Of a DNA stretch of 64,000 bases, positions 1-12,105 are shown piece after piece. The notes beneath the pieces are model-generated. The model did no database searches. It was not told where the DNA came from and was given only the letters and a program-made list of their open reading frames with translations. The stretch covers positions 9,736,451-9,800,450 of the forward strand of contig NC_033622.1 of assembly GCF_001540865.1 (NCBI RefSeq). The letters are read 5' to 3'. Source of the DNA: Ananas comosus (taxonomy: Eukaryota; Streptophyta; Magnoliopsida; Poales; Bromeliaceae). A program made the translations under genes and the position numbers. Numbering within the stretch: position 1 is the first letter of the stretch; each line of letters starts with the position of its first letter.

Positions 1-149
1 CACTACCCACGGGGGTGGCCGGTCCAAGAAAACTACCCAAACAGGACTGCTGCGACGTCAACGCAAGAAAAGCCTCACTCCGGAGCGGCACTCGTGGAAG
101 CGACCCAACCGAATATGCAAACGTGTCTCTGTCGAGCTCAATCAGGCTA
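1..149. other. Unassigned GC-richer flank of an LTR
   Basis: This stretch precedes a TGTCACATCCCG-type LTR end. It reads open in one plus-strand frame, but that frame runs on into the LTR and shows no recognisable protein. It may be retroelement sequence cut by the window edge. I assign no function. Confidence 0.3.
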
Positions 150-2440
150 ACTGTCACATCCCGCAACCGCCACTTTGGTCGGTTCGGGCGTGTCGACAGA
201 CGCCGAACGGACAGAGTTTTTCCTGGCTACCCAAGGCTAAACAACAACAATCATGTACATCTAGTTGCCCGGGTAAACATAAACAATGTACATGAACAAT
301 ACGAGTATAATACAAGCGAGAGTAAGAGAGAAACTAGCTATTACATTAACATTCAACCATTTTTACATGTTTCCACCAACATACATACATTGGTTTATAA
401 TTCTTCTTATAATATATGTACATCCATAACAACCTCACCCAAAAGTACATCAAGTCTCTCAACCAATATACAACATCTCTCAAAATGGTACATGACTCTA
501 ATGCATAGGAGGTTACTACCTAGGGCGCTATGCCCTTATCGCGGTCCTCGATCGGTCCCCTCTTGCTCGGCCCTGCAACAAAGTGGGATGAGAACTAATA
601 ATAGTTCCCAGTGGGTTCGGCTACCGACGCCGCCAATTTTTTCACTAGGTCTAAGCAGGCAAAAGTAGAAAGGGTTAGCAATATACAAATATCTAGCATG
701 CTACTATGCCTCAGCAATATGAAACAATAAATAGATATGGTAAATAGTAAACCGGTAATAGCAACTACTATGCTCATGATGCATGCCATTTTTATTTCAT
801 AACCTAATCATTCCAGCTAACCCGAAGGTTGAGCCCCGACTCACAGCCGAATCCCGCAACGTGAGGAGACGTCCGCTATACTCACCCGGGACTGTCTGCG
901 GGATAGCTACGTTAACCCCTACCGTGAAGTACTCCGGAGACCACTGCTTGGCTGGAGCGACCACCGCCAAGCAAAACAGATGTATGTGAACATGATCCAA
1001 TCCTCTAACCCGAAGATACCCTACCAACTAGTGGTAACCAAGTCCGAAAAAATACCAATCCCAATCCTCATATCCTGAGTGATCACGATTCTCTAACCAA
1101 TGCCACAATGTCACAATGTCTCTACCTAATGCCACAATGTCTCTGGCTAATGCTACAATGTCACAATGTCTCTACCTAATGCCACAATGTCACAATGTCT
1201 CATTGTCTTGTCGAATGCCACTTTTGATGCCACATGTTCCAAGTTCTCATTTTCATGCCGCTATAGAGTTCTTTGTTCACACCCAATCCTCATGCACATA
1301 ACACTATGTTCCTTCTCATATTTCCACAAATACCATGAGAGCATGCAAGGAATGGAACAACCAACAAGCTACTCTACAATGCATGAATGCTAAACATGAA
1401 CATATATGGCCAATGAAGTAACATAGACATAAAAGAAAATCCGGATGTTCCGGATAGCACCCCCCACCTCTAAACACTGCCGAGGTGCGAGAATCCTAAG
1501 CTCATAATTTTTAGACGTCGCTTCAGTTCGACACAACGGAAACGAAGCGAAAACGGTACTTTCTCTCGAGAACTTGCCACACACCCGTAGGAACTCCGGT
1601 TTGAGTTGCTCACCGTGTCGGTTTAACCTTCAATTAGGTTTCCATAAGATTAATTTACATCTAACCCAAGCTCATGGCAAAACCCCATTTTGAAACCCTA
1701 AAATCCACTATAGCTAGAATACACTAAACAAACTCATGATTCAAGCAATAGACAATTTAGCATCATCTAAGGTTTCCATTTACATCAATTCTAAGGGATT
1801 TAAACCAAACCTTAGCTATCTACCATTAGAGGTCAAGAAGCTTACCTAAAATAAGCTTCCCTCTCAAGCTAAGGAAGAAGAAGAGGAAGAAGCTTCACCT
1901 CCAAGCACCACTCCACCAACTTCTCCTCTTGGTCTAACCCTAGGAGAGAGAGAGAGAGACTTCTTAGAGAGAGAGAGAGAGAGAAACCTTTTCTCTTAGG
2001 TTTTGGTCAAGTGAGGGGGAAATGAGAGAGATGAAAGAAGCCCCACTTATATACACCCTATATATATACAATTGCACCCAACACCTCACACTTTACAAGC
2101 TGCCCTCACTGGGCAGTTTTCGGCTATGGGGTGCGGACCCTGCACAGGGTCCAGACCCCATAAGCACCCCAAATGCGAAAATTTTAGAAAATTTTCCCAA
2201 GTGCTCACCAAGGCCCCTTACACCCTCATGAGCCATTGCAAGCCTTCGGAATGCACAACGAACTTTTCTGAAGCCTTCCGAAGTGTTCAACACCGTACTT
2301 TGGTCAATTTCGACCAAAGTTTGGTTTCGTACGTCGAGGATCCATTACCTTTCACTAACAAAGGCTATAGTCAATATAATAGGTCAAACTGGTCTAACAA
2401 CCAAGGCTCACATGCCCTTGGCATAATCTGGTACAAGATG
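150..2440 (-). mobile_element. LTR of a Tekay/Del-like Ty3-gypsy element (right end uncertain)
   Basis: The left edge reads TGTCACATCCCGC, the reverse complement of the GGGCGTGACA-type 3' terminus seen in the better-bounded LTRs at 31028, 36418 and 38943. Around 585-650 lies the same motif as in the 31 kb LTR: GAGAACTAATAATAGTTCCC followed by CAGTGGG and later CACTAGGTC. Purine microsatellites at 1948-1983 resemble the leader region of the 31 kb LTR. No primer-binding site or coding domain adjoins it, so it is probably a solo LTR or a truncated one. I could not find a matching target duplication, so the right edge is approximate. Confidence 0.55.
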
Positions 2441-4150
2441 TAAGAATCTGGGTCCACCATCAGCCCCGACGGCACCCGACAGTACAAAACAATCTAACAC
2501 TGCTGTAAAAACGAGCTTAGCCCCTAAGCACGAGGGTAATCTCAACCTACACTAGTCTAAGTGTCCACGACGTACTAACAGCGGTGATACAAAAGGTAAA
2601 TCAGCTCCTAAAGCTAAATATGTTAACTTTTCGAAAAGTGCCAGGTATAGGTTTAATAAGTTTTCTCCTAAATCAAATTCCAGTTCAGTAGATAATAATC
2701 ATTATAAATTAACTAAGAATGCTCCAAAATTTAGATTTCATTTATAACATGCAAATCTACAGTTTGAGCTATTAAACCGGATGATTATACGCAAAACTAT
2801 ACATGCTGGAGTTTCACAAACTTATGAGGAATTCCGAAGGCTTCGGATAACATTAACCCACCTTAAACGCGACTCCAACAAAGGCAAGAAGTCGCTAGAG
2901 AAGACCCTGGAAAAGATCTACCTCAAAACAGGCTAAATCAGGTTGCTGTCAAGTTCTGGACCCTCCTGTGCCAACTTCTGGGCGCCCAGAACAGCAAGTT
3001 GGCAGCTACAACCTACACAAGTTCAACACGGAATTAAATCCAATTCTGAAGTCCAAAAGCAGTGAAACTTCACCCAACTCACCTCTAAATGCTCAAGAAT
3101 AATCCTCCAGGTTCCTCACCAAATTCAAGCTCAAAAAGGTCACCAAAAAGCCTTCACACCAATTCGGACTAATTTCTGGATGCTCAGAATCTGCATCCAG
3201 AATTTCAGCACTTAAGCAATTTTGCAACTCAACTCAAATCTGAGGATTAATTCTAGCTTATAAAACCAATGGAGTTGGGTCACAAACCTCCCAAATGAAA
3301 TAGAGAATCAATCCAAATCCATCCATAAGCCTTCCATAAAAATCTGGATTTAAAATTACAAGATTTTACATTAAAACCTCAAAATCAGCATATATAAGCT
3401 CATTTATCCAAATCTGAGCTAAAACTCACCTCTCACATCTCGAATTCAGGTGGGGAAAGCTTCAAAACCAGTAGAGGATGATGGAAAACCAATTTCCGCA
3501 TCAAAAATCCAGCTCTCAAAGCATTCGGATCCAAAAACATCAAGAAAACCTCAATTTCAGCTCAAGAACACTAAAATCTCAAGAAAACAGCAATTTGATC
3601 ATACTAACCTCAATTACATGCTGTTAAATTGGTTCCACACACTCTCCCACATGTCCACAATCCTCCAAATCAAGTTTCACAGGATTTGGATGCTTCTACG
3701 CCGCACATGAGCCAAATATCTAAAGGTTGCTGCTGGAATCCTGCTGAATTTTCAAGTCCTCAATGCCAAAAGTGAAATTTTGAAGATGTGGAGGGGCTAG
3801 AATGCAAAATTACATGCTCCCTGTGAAGAAGAGGTGAAAAGGGTTCACTGAGGTCATCCACAGCTTTTTATAGAAGTAGGAGTTAAGTGTAATAGGTCTC
3901 AAGAACAAACACTGCTAACCTGTCTCTCTACAGGAAAACCAAGTTTTGGGTGCCCTAAACCCAGTTCTGGGCACCCAGAACTTCTAGCCTGCACAATTCT
4001 GTCCTCGAGTTCTTCGTCCAGCGATCTGGTGTGTCCTAAAATGGTCCGGCAGATCTCACCTACCACACCCACGTGTCAACACAATCAATATTTACGAAGT
4101 GAACTTTCGGATCTAGTTTCCGGGTGCCCTAAACATGGTCCGAAATGACT
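2441..4150 (-). mobile_element. Second LTR-like remnant
   Basis: There are no coding features here. The sequence repeatedly carries segments such as TTCTGGGCGCCCAGAAC (2977-2992) and GTTCTGGGCACCCAGAAC (3963-3980), and similar words recur in the LTR-like DNA at 19.5-20.5 kb and in the 36.4 kb LTR. A short leader-like zone is present near 3830-3880. I read it as an old LTR fragment in the same orientation as the one before it. The boundaries are not defined. Confidence 0.35.
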
Positions 4151-4316
4151 CCAAAATCTAATACAAAACAGCACTCAAGAGTATGAATGGCTCGTCGATT
4201 CGGAAGCTATGTAATGGAGTGGGTCGTCGATTCGAAAGCTCCATCATTGAAAACAACTCATGAGTATGAAGGGCTCTATACTCATAAGAGTATAGTAGCC
4301 CTACTATATATATGTA
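4150..4316. mobile_element. Truncated (TA)n-associated inverted-repeat element
   Basis: The tail AAGGGCTCTATACTCATAAGAG followed by TATAGTAGCCCTAC and then (TA)n matches the ends of the larger elements at 4602 and 51426. Text such as GAAAACAACTCATGAGTATG and TCGTCGATTCGAAAGCTCC is shared in reverse complement with the start of the 4602 element. Only one end is present. Confidence 0.45.
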
Positions 4317-4327
4317 TATATACAGTG

Positions 4328-4567
4328 TAGAGCTATGCTAACGGAAGTATAAAGGACTTAGTATTTTCGACTTTTTGGCCCTTGGATCAAGGATTGAATG
4401 GTTAGGACAATTCGGTCCTCCCAGGGTTGAGTGGTCCCCTTAAGGTTGAGTGGTCTCCACAAGGTAATAATATTAATCCAAATGTTAGAACTGATCAAAA
4501 AGGTTGATCTAAGGGCCAAAAAGTCGGAAGCATAAGATCCTCTATACTTCCGATAGCATAATAGCTC

Positions 4568-4569
<2 letters not shown>
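4328..4569. mobile_element. MITE with ~60-bp terminal inverted repeats
   Basis: The left end, TAGAGCTATGCTAACGGAAG onward through TTTTTGGCCCTTGGATC, is repeated inverted at the right end, where the reverse complement starts TAGAGCTATTATGCTATCGG and also runs through TTTTTGGCCCTTAGATC. It is 242 bp long, has no coding capacity, and is embedded in (TA)n repeats. Related copies lie at 6412, 8190 and 26573. Confidence 0.75.
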
Positions 4570-4601
<32 letters not shown>

Positions 4602-4605
<4 letters not shown>

Positions 4606-5690
4606 AGATAGAGAGAGAGAGAGAGAGCTAGGCTAGTATACCATCGGTAGCACGAAGCCCTCCGTACTACCAATTAAGTTGTTTTCAATTATACGGCTTC
4701 CAAATCGACGATCGATTTCGTTAGACTTGATATACACTATTAAAAGTGTTTAGAAACTAAATTTTATAATTTTTCGACATCATTTTGCTAGTGATCATAA
4801 GGTCTCAAAATTGACAATTTTAAGGATTGATGTGATGCATTTGTAAATTTAACGATGTAAAACAATTCAAATTTGATAAAATTTTTATAGAATTCTTTTT
4901 TACTATTTAGAGTAAGATTAGTACCTTTGATCGTAAATTCAAGTTTTTTATCATTATTATTTATAAAATTTTTATTTTCAGCCATTCATTTTTAGACTAC
5001 TCGTTTGATTGGTAAATGATGTCCAAAAATTATGAAATTTAGTTTTCAAATACTTTTAATTGTGTAGATGTGACACCCCAGTAGTCCCACATCGGATGGG
5101 AAAGGGGTTGTCATTGGGTTGATAAGAGACTTAGACACTAGTAATAATAACTGGGCTTAAGCATTTTGGGCTGTGGTTGGGCCCAACGAGTTATTATTGC
5201 TAGTGGGCTGGATCGTTATATTTGGTATCAGAGCCGGTTCACCAGCTGGACATGTGTGGCGAGTCTCGGCTGAGTCAGGGTCTGAATGACGGGCTAGCGA
5301 GACGAGTCTCACATCGCCTGGTGATCTTGGGCTGTGTGTGTGTTTGGACTGACGAGGACGTCAGGGCCTTAACGGGGGGAGTCTGTGACACCCCAGTAGT
5401 CCCACATCGGATCGGAAAGGGATTGTCATTGGGTTGATAAGAGACTTAGACACTAGTAATAATAACTAGGCTTAAGCATTTTGGGCTGTGGTTGGGCCCA
5501 ACGAGTTATTATTGCTAGTGGGCTGGATCGTTATAGTAGATAAAGTCTAATGGCGGACCAATCTTGATTTCAAAACTAAATCAGTTGAAAAACAATCTTG
5601 TATGCACGAATGCTCGGTATGCTGATATATACCAGTCTAGTCTCTTTCTCTCGCTCTCTCTCTCTTCTCTGTCTCTTATATATATTAACA
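4602..5690. mobile_element. Non-autonomous inverted-repeat element bounded by (GA)n/(CT)n, split by a TRIM
   Basis: The left side is (TA)n then (GA)n then GAGCTAGGCTAGTATACC. The right side mirrors it: ATATACCAGTCTAGTCTC, then CT-rich DNA, then (TA)n. The interior is AT-rich and non-coding. A complete 467-bp TRIM is inserted at 5069-5535, leaving about 620 bp of original element. The same architecture is seen at 11528-12092, so the microsatellite arms appear to be part of the element. Confidence 0.6.
5069..5535 (+). mobile_element. Complete TRIM retrotransposon (family 1), TSD GTAGA
   Basis: The 5' LTR is 5069-5220 (152 bp, TGTGACACCCC... to ...GATCGTTATA) and the 3' LTR is 5384-5535 (152 bp), nearly identical. 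The 163-bp internal region starts with a primer-binding site, TGGTATCAGAGCC (5223-5235), typical of initiator-Met tRNA priming. A purine tract, ACGGGGGGAGTC, precedes the 3' LTR. A 5-bp target duplication, GTAGA, flanks it at 5064-5068 and 5536-5540. There is no coding capacity, so it must depend on other elements for movement. Other family members form the array at 37991-40661. Confidence 0.93.
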
Positions 5691-5765
5691 TAATGATATA
5701 TATAATAATATATATATCAATGTAGTAATATATATATATAATATCTATTGACTAATATATATATA

Positions 5766-6344
5766 GGGCTTCTTTTGCATTTGGTCTCCTCGAAAAATTT
5801 ATTTTAAAAATAGCCCAGCAAATTTATATTTGCAAAAATGACCATAATCCTATCACGTAGGCGCCACGTGAGCAGAGCTGGGCCTGGTTTGTTAAGTTGA
5901 ACATGGTGAACCATTCACCTTGTTTAAACACGGTGAATAGTTCACTGTGTGTAAACACGGTGAATGGTTCACCGTGTTTGGAAAAAATACAAATATACAT
6001 ATTGCGAAAAAATATAAGAAAAATATAAGTACGGAACACGATGAATCATTCACCATATTTGAATACGGTGAATGGTTCACCGTGTCTAGAAAAACTATAT
6101 GTATTGCGAAAAAATATAAATATTGAAAATAGGGAAGAAGGGGAATATAAGTATAGAACACGATGAACCATTCACCGTATTTGAACACGGTGAATGATTC
6201 ACCGTGTTCAACTTAACACCCCTCTAGCTTGCATGGCGCTGATGTGGCGCCTGGTTGGCGGGGATATGACCAAATTTGCAATTATAAATTTGATGGGACT
6301 ATTTGTAAAAAAAAAATTTTGAGGGGCCAAATGCAAAAAAACCC
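5766..6344. mobile_element. MULE-type MITE with ~110-bp inverted repeats and an internal palindrome cluster
   Basis: The left terminus GGGCTTCTTTTGCATTTGG and the inverted right terminus GGGTTTTTTTGCATTTGG continue in parallel for about 110 bp, including CAAATTTATA and GGCGCCACGT/GGCGCCACAT blocks. The core has seven copies of a ~20-bp palindrome of the type CACGGTGAA-N3-TTCACCGTG. It is flanked by (TA)n. No convincing coding sequence is present; open frames across the palindromes are repeat artefacts. Confidence 0.7.

Positions 6345-6411
<67 letters not shown>
6345..6411. repeat. (TA)n(GA)n microsatellite
   Basis: About nine TA units are followed by about 24 GA units. Several inverted-repeat elements of this window begin right after such a tract. 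Confidence 0.9.
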
Positions 6412-6500
6412 TAGGCTGGAATGTTATTAATAGCACCAAACTATTGGTGCTATTAGATTTCGGCCTTTGGATGAAAAAATGTACAGTTAGGATGATATGG
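6412..6500. mobile_element. Left part of a MITE cut off by the assembly gap
   Basis: CTAGGCTGGAATGTTATTAATAGCACCAAA... through GTACAGTTAGGATGATA is nearly the same as the left end of the element at 8190. The other end is missing because Ns begin at 6501. Confidence 0.6.
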
Positions 6501-7032
6501 NNNNNNNNNNNNNNNNNNNNNNNNNNNNNNNNNNNNNNNNNNNNNNNNNNNNNNNNNNNNNNNNNNNNNNNNNNNNNNNNNNNNNNNNNNNNNNNNNNNN
6601 NNNNNNNNNNNNNNNNNNNNNNNNNNNNNNNNNNNNNNNNNNNNNNNNNNNNNNNNNNNNNNNNNNNNNNNNNNNNNNNNNNNNNNNNNNNNNNNNNNNN
6701 NNNNNNNNNNNNNNNNNNNNNNNNNNNNNNNNNNNNNNNNNNNNNNNNNNNNNNNNNNNNNNNNNNNNNNNNNNNNNNNNNNNNNNNNNNNNNNNNNNNN
6801 NNNNNNNNNNNNNNNNNNNNNNNNNNNNNNNNNNNNNNNNNNNNNNNNNNNNNNNNNNNNNNNNNNNNNNNNNNNNNNNNNNNNNNNNNNNNNNNNNNNN
6901 NNNNNNNNNNNNNNNNNNNNNNNNNNNNNNNNNNNNNNNNNNNNNNNNNNNNNNNNNNNNNNNNNNNNNNNNNNNNNNNNNNNNNNNNNNNNNNNNNNNN
7001 NNNNNNNNNNNNNNNNNNNNNNNNNNNNNNNN
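6501..7032. other. Assembly gap (532 Ns)
   Basis: This is a run of undetermined bases. It splits a MITE copy. Confidence 0.99.
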
Positions 7033-7894
7033 ATCCACTGTAATAAAAAAATTAATTGTTAATTTAAATTTGATATCAAAAATTAAATTAAATTCATGAT
7101 TTAAACTCAAATTTAAATTTTAATGTAAAATAGATGGATAGAAATGCTATTTTTTAACAGATTGATTATAACTGTTCATTTTTATTTGAAATATTTTTAA
7201 CGAATTGATCATAACTGTTCGTGGAATTAGATTTATAGATGGATATAAATGTTATTTTTTAACAGATTGATTATAACTGTTTGTTCATTCTTATTTGAGA
7301 TATTTTTTAATAAACTGTCTGTCATTGTAGGAATTTCTATACGTTTTTATATGTAGTATAGATATAGATATATTAATATTTTAATAACATATAATTATAA
7401 AATACTGATTTCTAGATCAAATTAAGTATATATGAATTTTCAAATTTTATTTTTTATAAAACTAATCTGTGCTAATAGAAAATAAAATAAGATCAGTTGA
7501 TTTTAAGCCGTCAGATTTTAATATAAATTGATAACAAAATCCGATCGCTTTGAAAACCGGACTGATTCACTAGTTTAATGGTTGAACTGCCGATTCCAAC
7601 CGATCAAAGCGATTTTTTAGCTTTTGTGATCCAAATTATTAAACCGGACTATTTTACAAACTAGATTATGATCAGATCGGTTGAACTAGCTGCTTCGAGC
7701 CGATTTATAAATCACTGTAAAAATCTATATGAGGGTTGATTCAGTAGGACTCTAATAAAGTAAGAGGGCGGATCCAAGTCGACTTCTCTAAAATATCTCC
7801 TCATATATTTTTTTTGTTTTGATCCAAAGTCGAATTGTTGGTTGATTTGTAATTTTGTTGTTCTCATTTTCGTATCTTTTAGCTTTTTGTGATG

Positions 7895-7940
<46 letters not shown>

Positions 7941-8189
7941 TTGCTAAGGAAAGTTATTATACAAGTTGACTCTACCTACTAAATTATGTACTGCACTTTT
8001 GGGTTTTTTCCATTCGCCTTTTGGGTGTATTCGTGGATGTTTAGTATGCAAGAATTTTATTCTGATTTCAAATTTCAGATATATAATGTGTTTTCCAATC
8101 ATCTATTTTTCTAATCCGGTCAAAAAAGTCGAATTTAAAACTAAACTTGAACGGCATAAAAGCTTATTTTGAAAATATCATAATTATAA
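7033..8189. other. AT-rich non-coding stretch with a local duplication and an A39 tract
   Basis: A block near 7131-7215 (ATGCTATTTTTTAACAGATT, then GATTATAACTGTTC) is repeated near 7243-7310. A long poly(A) occupies about 7899-7937. I see no gene. Confidence 0.5.
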
Positions 8190-8413
8190 GAACTAGATTA
8201 CTATACTATCAATAGCACCAAATTATTAGTGCTATTAAATTTTCGATCCTCGGATAAAGGGATGTACTGTTAGGATGATAATGATCTCTTAGGATTGAGC
8301 GGGTGATTAGTTGAATAATATAATCTAATGAATGAAAATGATCGCAAAGGTAGATCTAACGACGGAAAGTTTGATAACATGAAGCACTTGGTATTATTAA
8401 TAGCATAATATCC
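8190..8413. mobile_element. MITE, same family as 4328 and 6412
   Basis: The left end is TACTATACTATCAATAGCACC. The right end in reverse complement is GTACGGATATTATGCTATTA, with a shared inner block AAACTTTCCGTCGTTAGATC versus AAATTTTCGATCCTCGGATA. The ends are diverged. It is about 224 bp long and has no coding capacity. Confidence 0.55.
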
Positions 8414-8824
8414 GTACTCCTAATTATAATTTATATATTTGATTTGAAATTAAATTTAGCTATTAAACTTTAATTTTTAATTAAAGTTGAAAGTCTAATT
8501 TATAATTGATTTTTAATTTAAATTTTTTATTTGAACAATCAAGCATTTTGAATTTGAGTTATTTAAACTTAAAAATTTATTTTATAATTTGAATTTTTAT
8601 TTGAACAATCAAGCATTTGGAATTTGAGCTATTAAATTAAAATTTTTAATTCAAATTTTATGTTAAAAATTTAAAAATTTTGATTTTTTAAAAATATATT
8701 TAAATAGACTTATCGTTTTAAAATAGTGATGCTAACATTTAATATTTAAGTTTTAATTTTAAGTATAAATTGTAGATTTAACTCTATGCTTAGAGTTGCG
8801 AACTCAATTTTTTATTTAGTTTTA

Positions 8825-9478
8825 GGGTTAATAACATAGAAATTTTCTGTAAACATAGCGAATTGTAAATATATCCCTATAAAGTTCAACTTTCTTATTT
8901 TATCCCTACAAAAGGCCTAAAGTTTTCAAATATTTCTCTGCCGTTAGGATTCGATAGAAAAATTTAGTTATCTATAGGTTAAATACTTAACCCTAGTTAG
9001 TTAATAAGGTAACTTGATATTTTTATACCTCTTATATATACCTTCTTCTCTCAACCAAAACCCTAGCGATGGGATTTTTTTCTCTTCCTTTATACTAGTT
9101 TTGAATCCATAACTAGAATTTCTCCATCTCCATTCAACCATGACGCGTGTTGTTTCGCCTATATAAATCGCGTATTACTTTTTCATTCAATTTTTTCTAC
9201 GACTTCTTTTTTATTTTGCTCAAAAGAAAAGGTTAAGGAAAAAAGGAGCGAGAAAAGAGGTTGCACGATTATAACTGTTGGGTCTTTTGGAGGAATATAT
9301 TTGTGATGACAAAATTGACATTTCACTATTAAAAAATAAATAATTCTTTAACGGTAATAAATCAGAGAGACAAATATAAATATCACTGAATTTTTACAGG
9401 AATAACATGAAAAAATAAACTTTGTAAGGATATATTTGCAATTCGCTATATTTACAGAAAGCTGTATGCAATTAACCC
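8825..9478. mobile_element. Inverted-repeat element (Mutator-like MITE)
   Basis: The left end GGGTTAATAACATAGAAATT followed by TTCTGTAAACATAGCGAATTG is repeated inverted at the right end (GGGTTAATTGCATACAGC followed by TTTCTGTAAATATAGCGAATTG). Homology continues inward past CAAATATATCC. The flanking nonamers TTAGTTTTA and TTAATTTTG agree at 7 of 9 positions, compatible with an old 9-bp target duplication. A related copy is at about 41640-42042. Confidence 0.65.
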
Positions 9479-10760
9479 TTAATTTTGTATTAACATTTAA
9501 TTATTTTTTTTATAGTCAATATTTTTTCATTCCAACCGAACAGTGAAGATAGGAATCAATTATTCCGATTCCAATTATTATTCTAAACAAAACATAGAAA
9601 TATTTTACAATTCTATTTCTGATTCCAATCCATTCCGATTTTGAATTCTATTTTGAATCAAACGTTAGGCCAGATGAAAATACTCCGAACCAAACGGGTC
9701 CACAACACTTTCACTTAAAAGCACTATAAAATCCGCGCTAGGGCTAAACACTATCTTTCTTATTCCATCTTACCTAACCAAACGCTATTTTTTTTATTCT
9801 CAGGAATAATCCAATTTTCATCCAAACGCAAAATTGATTTAATCCCCGCTCATACCTCAATTTATACCTATCCCTTGAATAGCTACTTTTTTCTTATCCT
9901 CGAACCAAAAAATACCTATATGGTTAAAACCGCATCACCGGACCACATTGATCTAATTCGATCAATAAGATTCAATTTAATCAATTTTTGTTTACTAAAA
10001 AGTTGAATTATGTGTTATCTTTTAAAATATTCTGAAAAATAAAATAAAATAAAATATTCTACTTGATCTAACAAAATATTTGTTATTATTTCCTCTCAAC
10101 TCTTTTAATATAAATTAATTTTAAATATAAATATTTTTCGAACAAATCTAAATGGTTGCCTATATTATAATCCTAAAGGCTAAAGGCCCAACTTAAAAAG
10201 ACCCAAATTGATCAAACCGACCGAATCGAATGGGTCAGTTCGGTTTAGAAAACGATAAAATCAAAAAAATTCAATTAGATCCAACATTCTGAAGGATCAA
10301 ATGGGCTCGGCTCGAACCACTTTAAATTCAGCTACAACCTGAAATTGCTAAGTAACAAATTAAATTCAAAATTTATTCGTTATAATTAAAATTTATTATT
10401 GGATAAAATCTAACCCATTCCATCCAAACCGATCGAACCGACCGAATGCTCTCCCCTAACAACACCGGAAATTTGTACCAACCAAGTTATAGGTAAAAAA
10501 AAAAAAACAAAAACAAAAAGCGAAAAGTGAAAAATATATATAAGAATGAGCAAAGCAATTGCAAGAAAAGCTTTTGTACACCCTTATTATTGCTCTCCCC
10601 CAAACCATCTGAAATTTGTCCAAATGCACATGTTCTCACAAGGTAAAGATTAAAAACTGTACATATGTTCATTTTTTATGACCTAAGAGGCCCTAAGAAC
10701 CTTAAACTGATCAGACTCAACCCGAACTCGACCTGACTACACTCTTCAGACAAAATCGGT
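9479..10760. other. AT-rich intergenic DNA with MITE-like fragments
   Basis: Near 9530-9670 and 9690-9912 there are ACCAAACG/CCGTTTGG-type words and segments (CTTATTCCATCTTACCTAACC, CCAAACGCAAAATTGATTTA) that are shared with the element at 14339-15784. I see no gene. The downstream end of the 93-aa gene transcript presumably lies in the last few hundred bases. Confidence 0.4.
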
Positions 10761-11032
10761 TCAATGCGACCGGCGCGACGAGCCCCGGCCCAGCCAAACA
10801 GAGACCCTTCCAAAGGGTTGCTTACCCTTGAAAATATTGGTGTTATTGCTACTGTGAGATGATATCATCTCCGATTGCTGCAGTATTTCCCACATTACCT
10901 GCACATCCTGATACTCGCAAGTTTGAACGTCGTTGTGAAGCTTTAGAATCCCACTACCTGCGACAATTACATGACAAATGAGAAAGATGGTTAGTTTCCA
11001 TGCAAAAAAAGTAATTAAAATTCTATTGAGTC

Positions 11033-11077
<45 letters not shown>

Positions 11078-11486
11078 TAACTCCAAACGTTGAATCGAAT
11101 CGTTGTTACTTCACTGCTTTAAGATGAAAATGAAATCAATTGAGTTGTAATTTGAACACCGATGGTTGTTGGGACCTGGATCAGTTATTAGGGATCTAAA
11201 TAGTTGCATTGTTTTGTTTCAAATTTAGAATTAAAATTCAAAGTAGGATCTAAATGGTTATGCTGATCGTTTGATTATGGATTCTGACTTGGGTCTACTA
11301 ATATCGAAAATGATAAAAAAAAAAAAAAGAAAAGAAAAGAAAATGGAGATGAATATGGTGGGAATGTAACATTCAAAGATGACACATGTTTGGGACTTTT
11401 GGTAGCTGCCACTTGGAGCCCAAATCGTCACTCTCTGCATTATAACATTTTTAACTTTTTAGTAAACATTATCTTTATCAGAACTT

Positions 11487-11547
<61 letters not shown>

Positions 11548-12064
11548 ACATTTTGCTAGACTATTATCGATAGTAAATATCTTAATTTACTATCAATTTA
11601 TTTTCAATAGTAGAGTTTTTAAATCAACGATAGATATTATTGAATATGATCTAGATCCTTTAAACTATCTAAAAATCAAATTCCATGCTTTCCGATATTA
11701 TTCTTTTGTCCATCATGTGGACATAAAATAAATGGTTGAAAATAAACGTACACTCCTTAAAAAAGTAATGATACAATTTTCATATTCAAAATCTAGAGTC
11801 AACATCTTATTTTAAATACTTTAAAAATTATTTTAATAAAACTTCAGCTAATTTAGACTTTTATATATCGTTAAATGAGCAAATGCACCTTATCGATTAT
11901 TAAAATTATTAAATTTTGTACCCTTTAATCGTTCGGTTAGTGATGTTGAAAAAGTATAAAATTTCATTTCTACAAAATTTAAATGGTCTAAAGCATGTTC
12001 AAATATGCCAATTATCAATTTGAAACTTTATCATAAAAAATAAATGCTTAGTAAATTAAGTTGT

Positions 12065-12105
<41 letters not shown>

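Noticed and set aside
15..668. 217-codon plus-strand open frame
   Set aside because: It runs across the boundary of an LTR (start at 150) and contains no recognisable domain; it looks like chance openness.
5222..5437. 71-codon frame, recurring in similar form at 38.1-40.5 kb
   Set aside because: It lies over TRIM internal and LTR sequence; recurrence reflects TRIM copies rather than a gene family.
6444..7110. Long open frames across 6444-7110
   Set aside because: They consist almost entirely of undetermined bases from the assembly gap.
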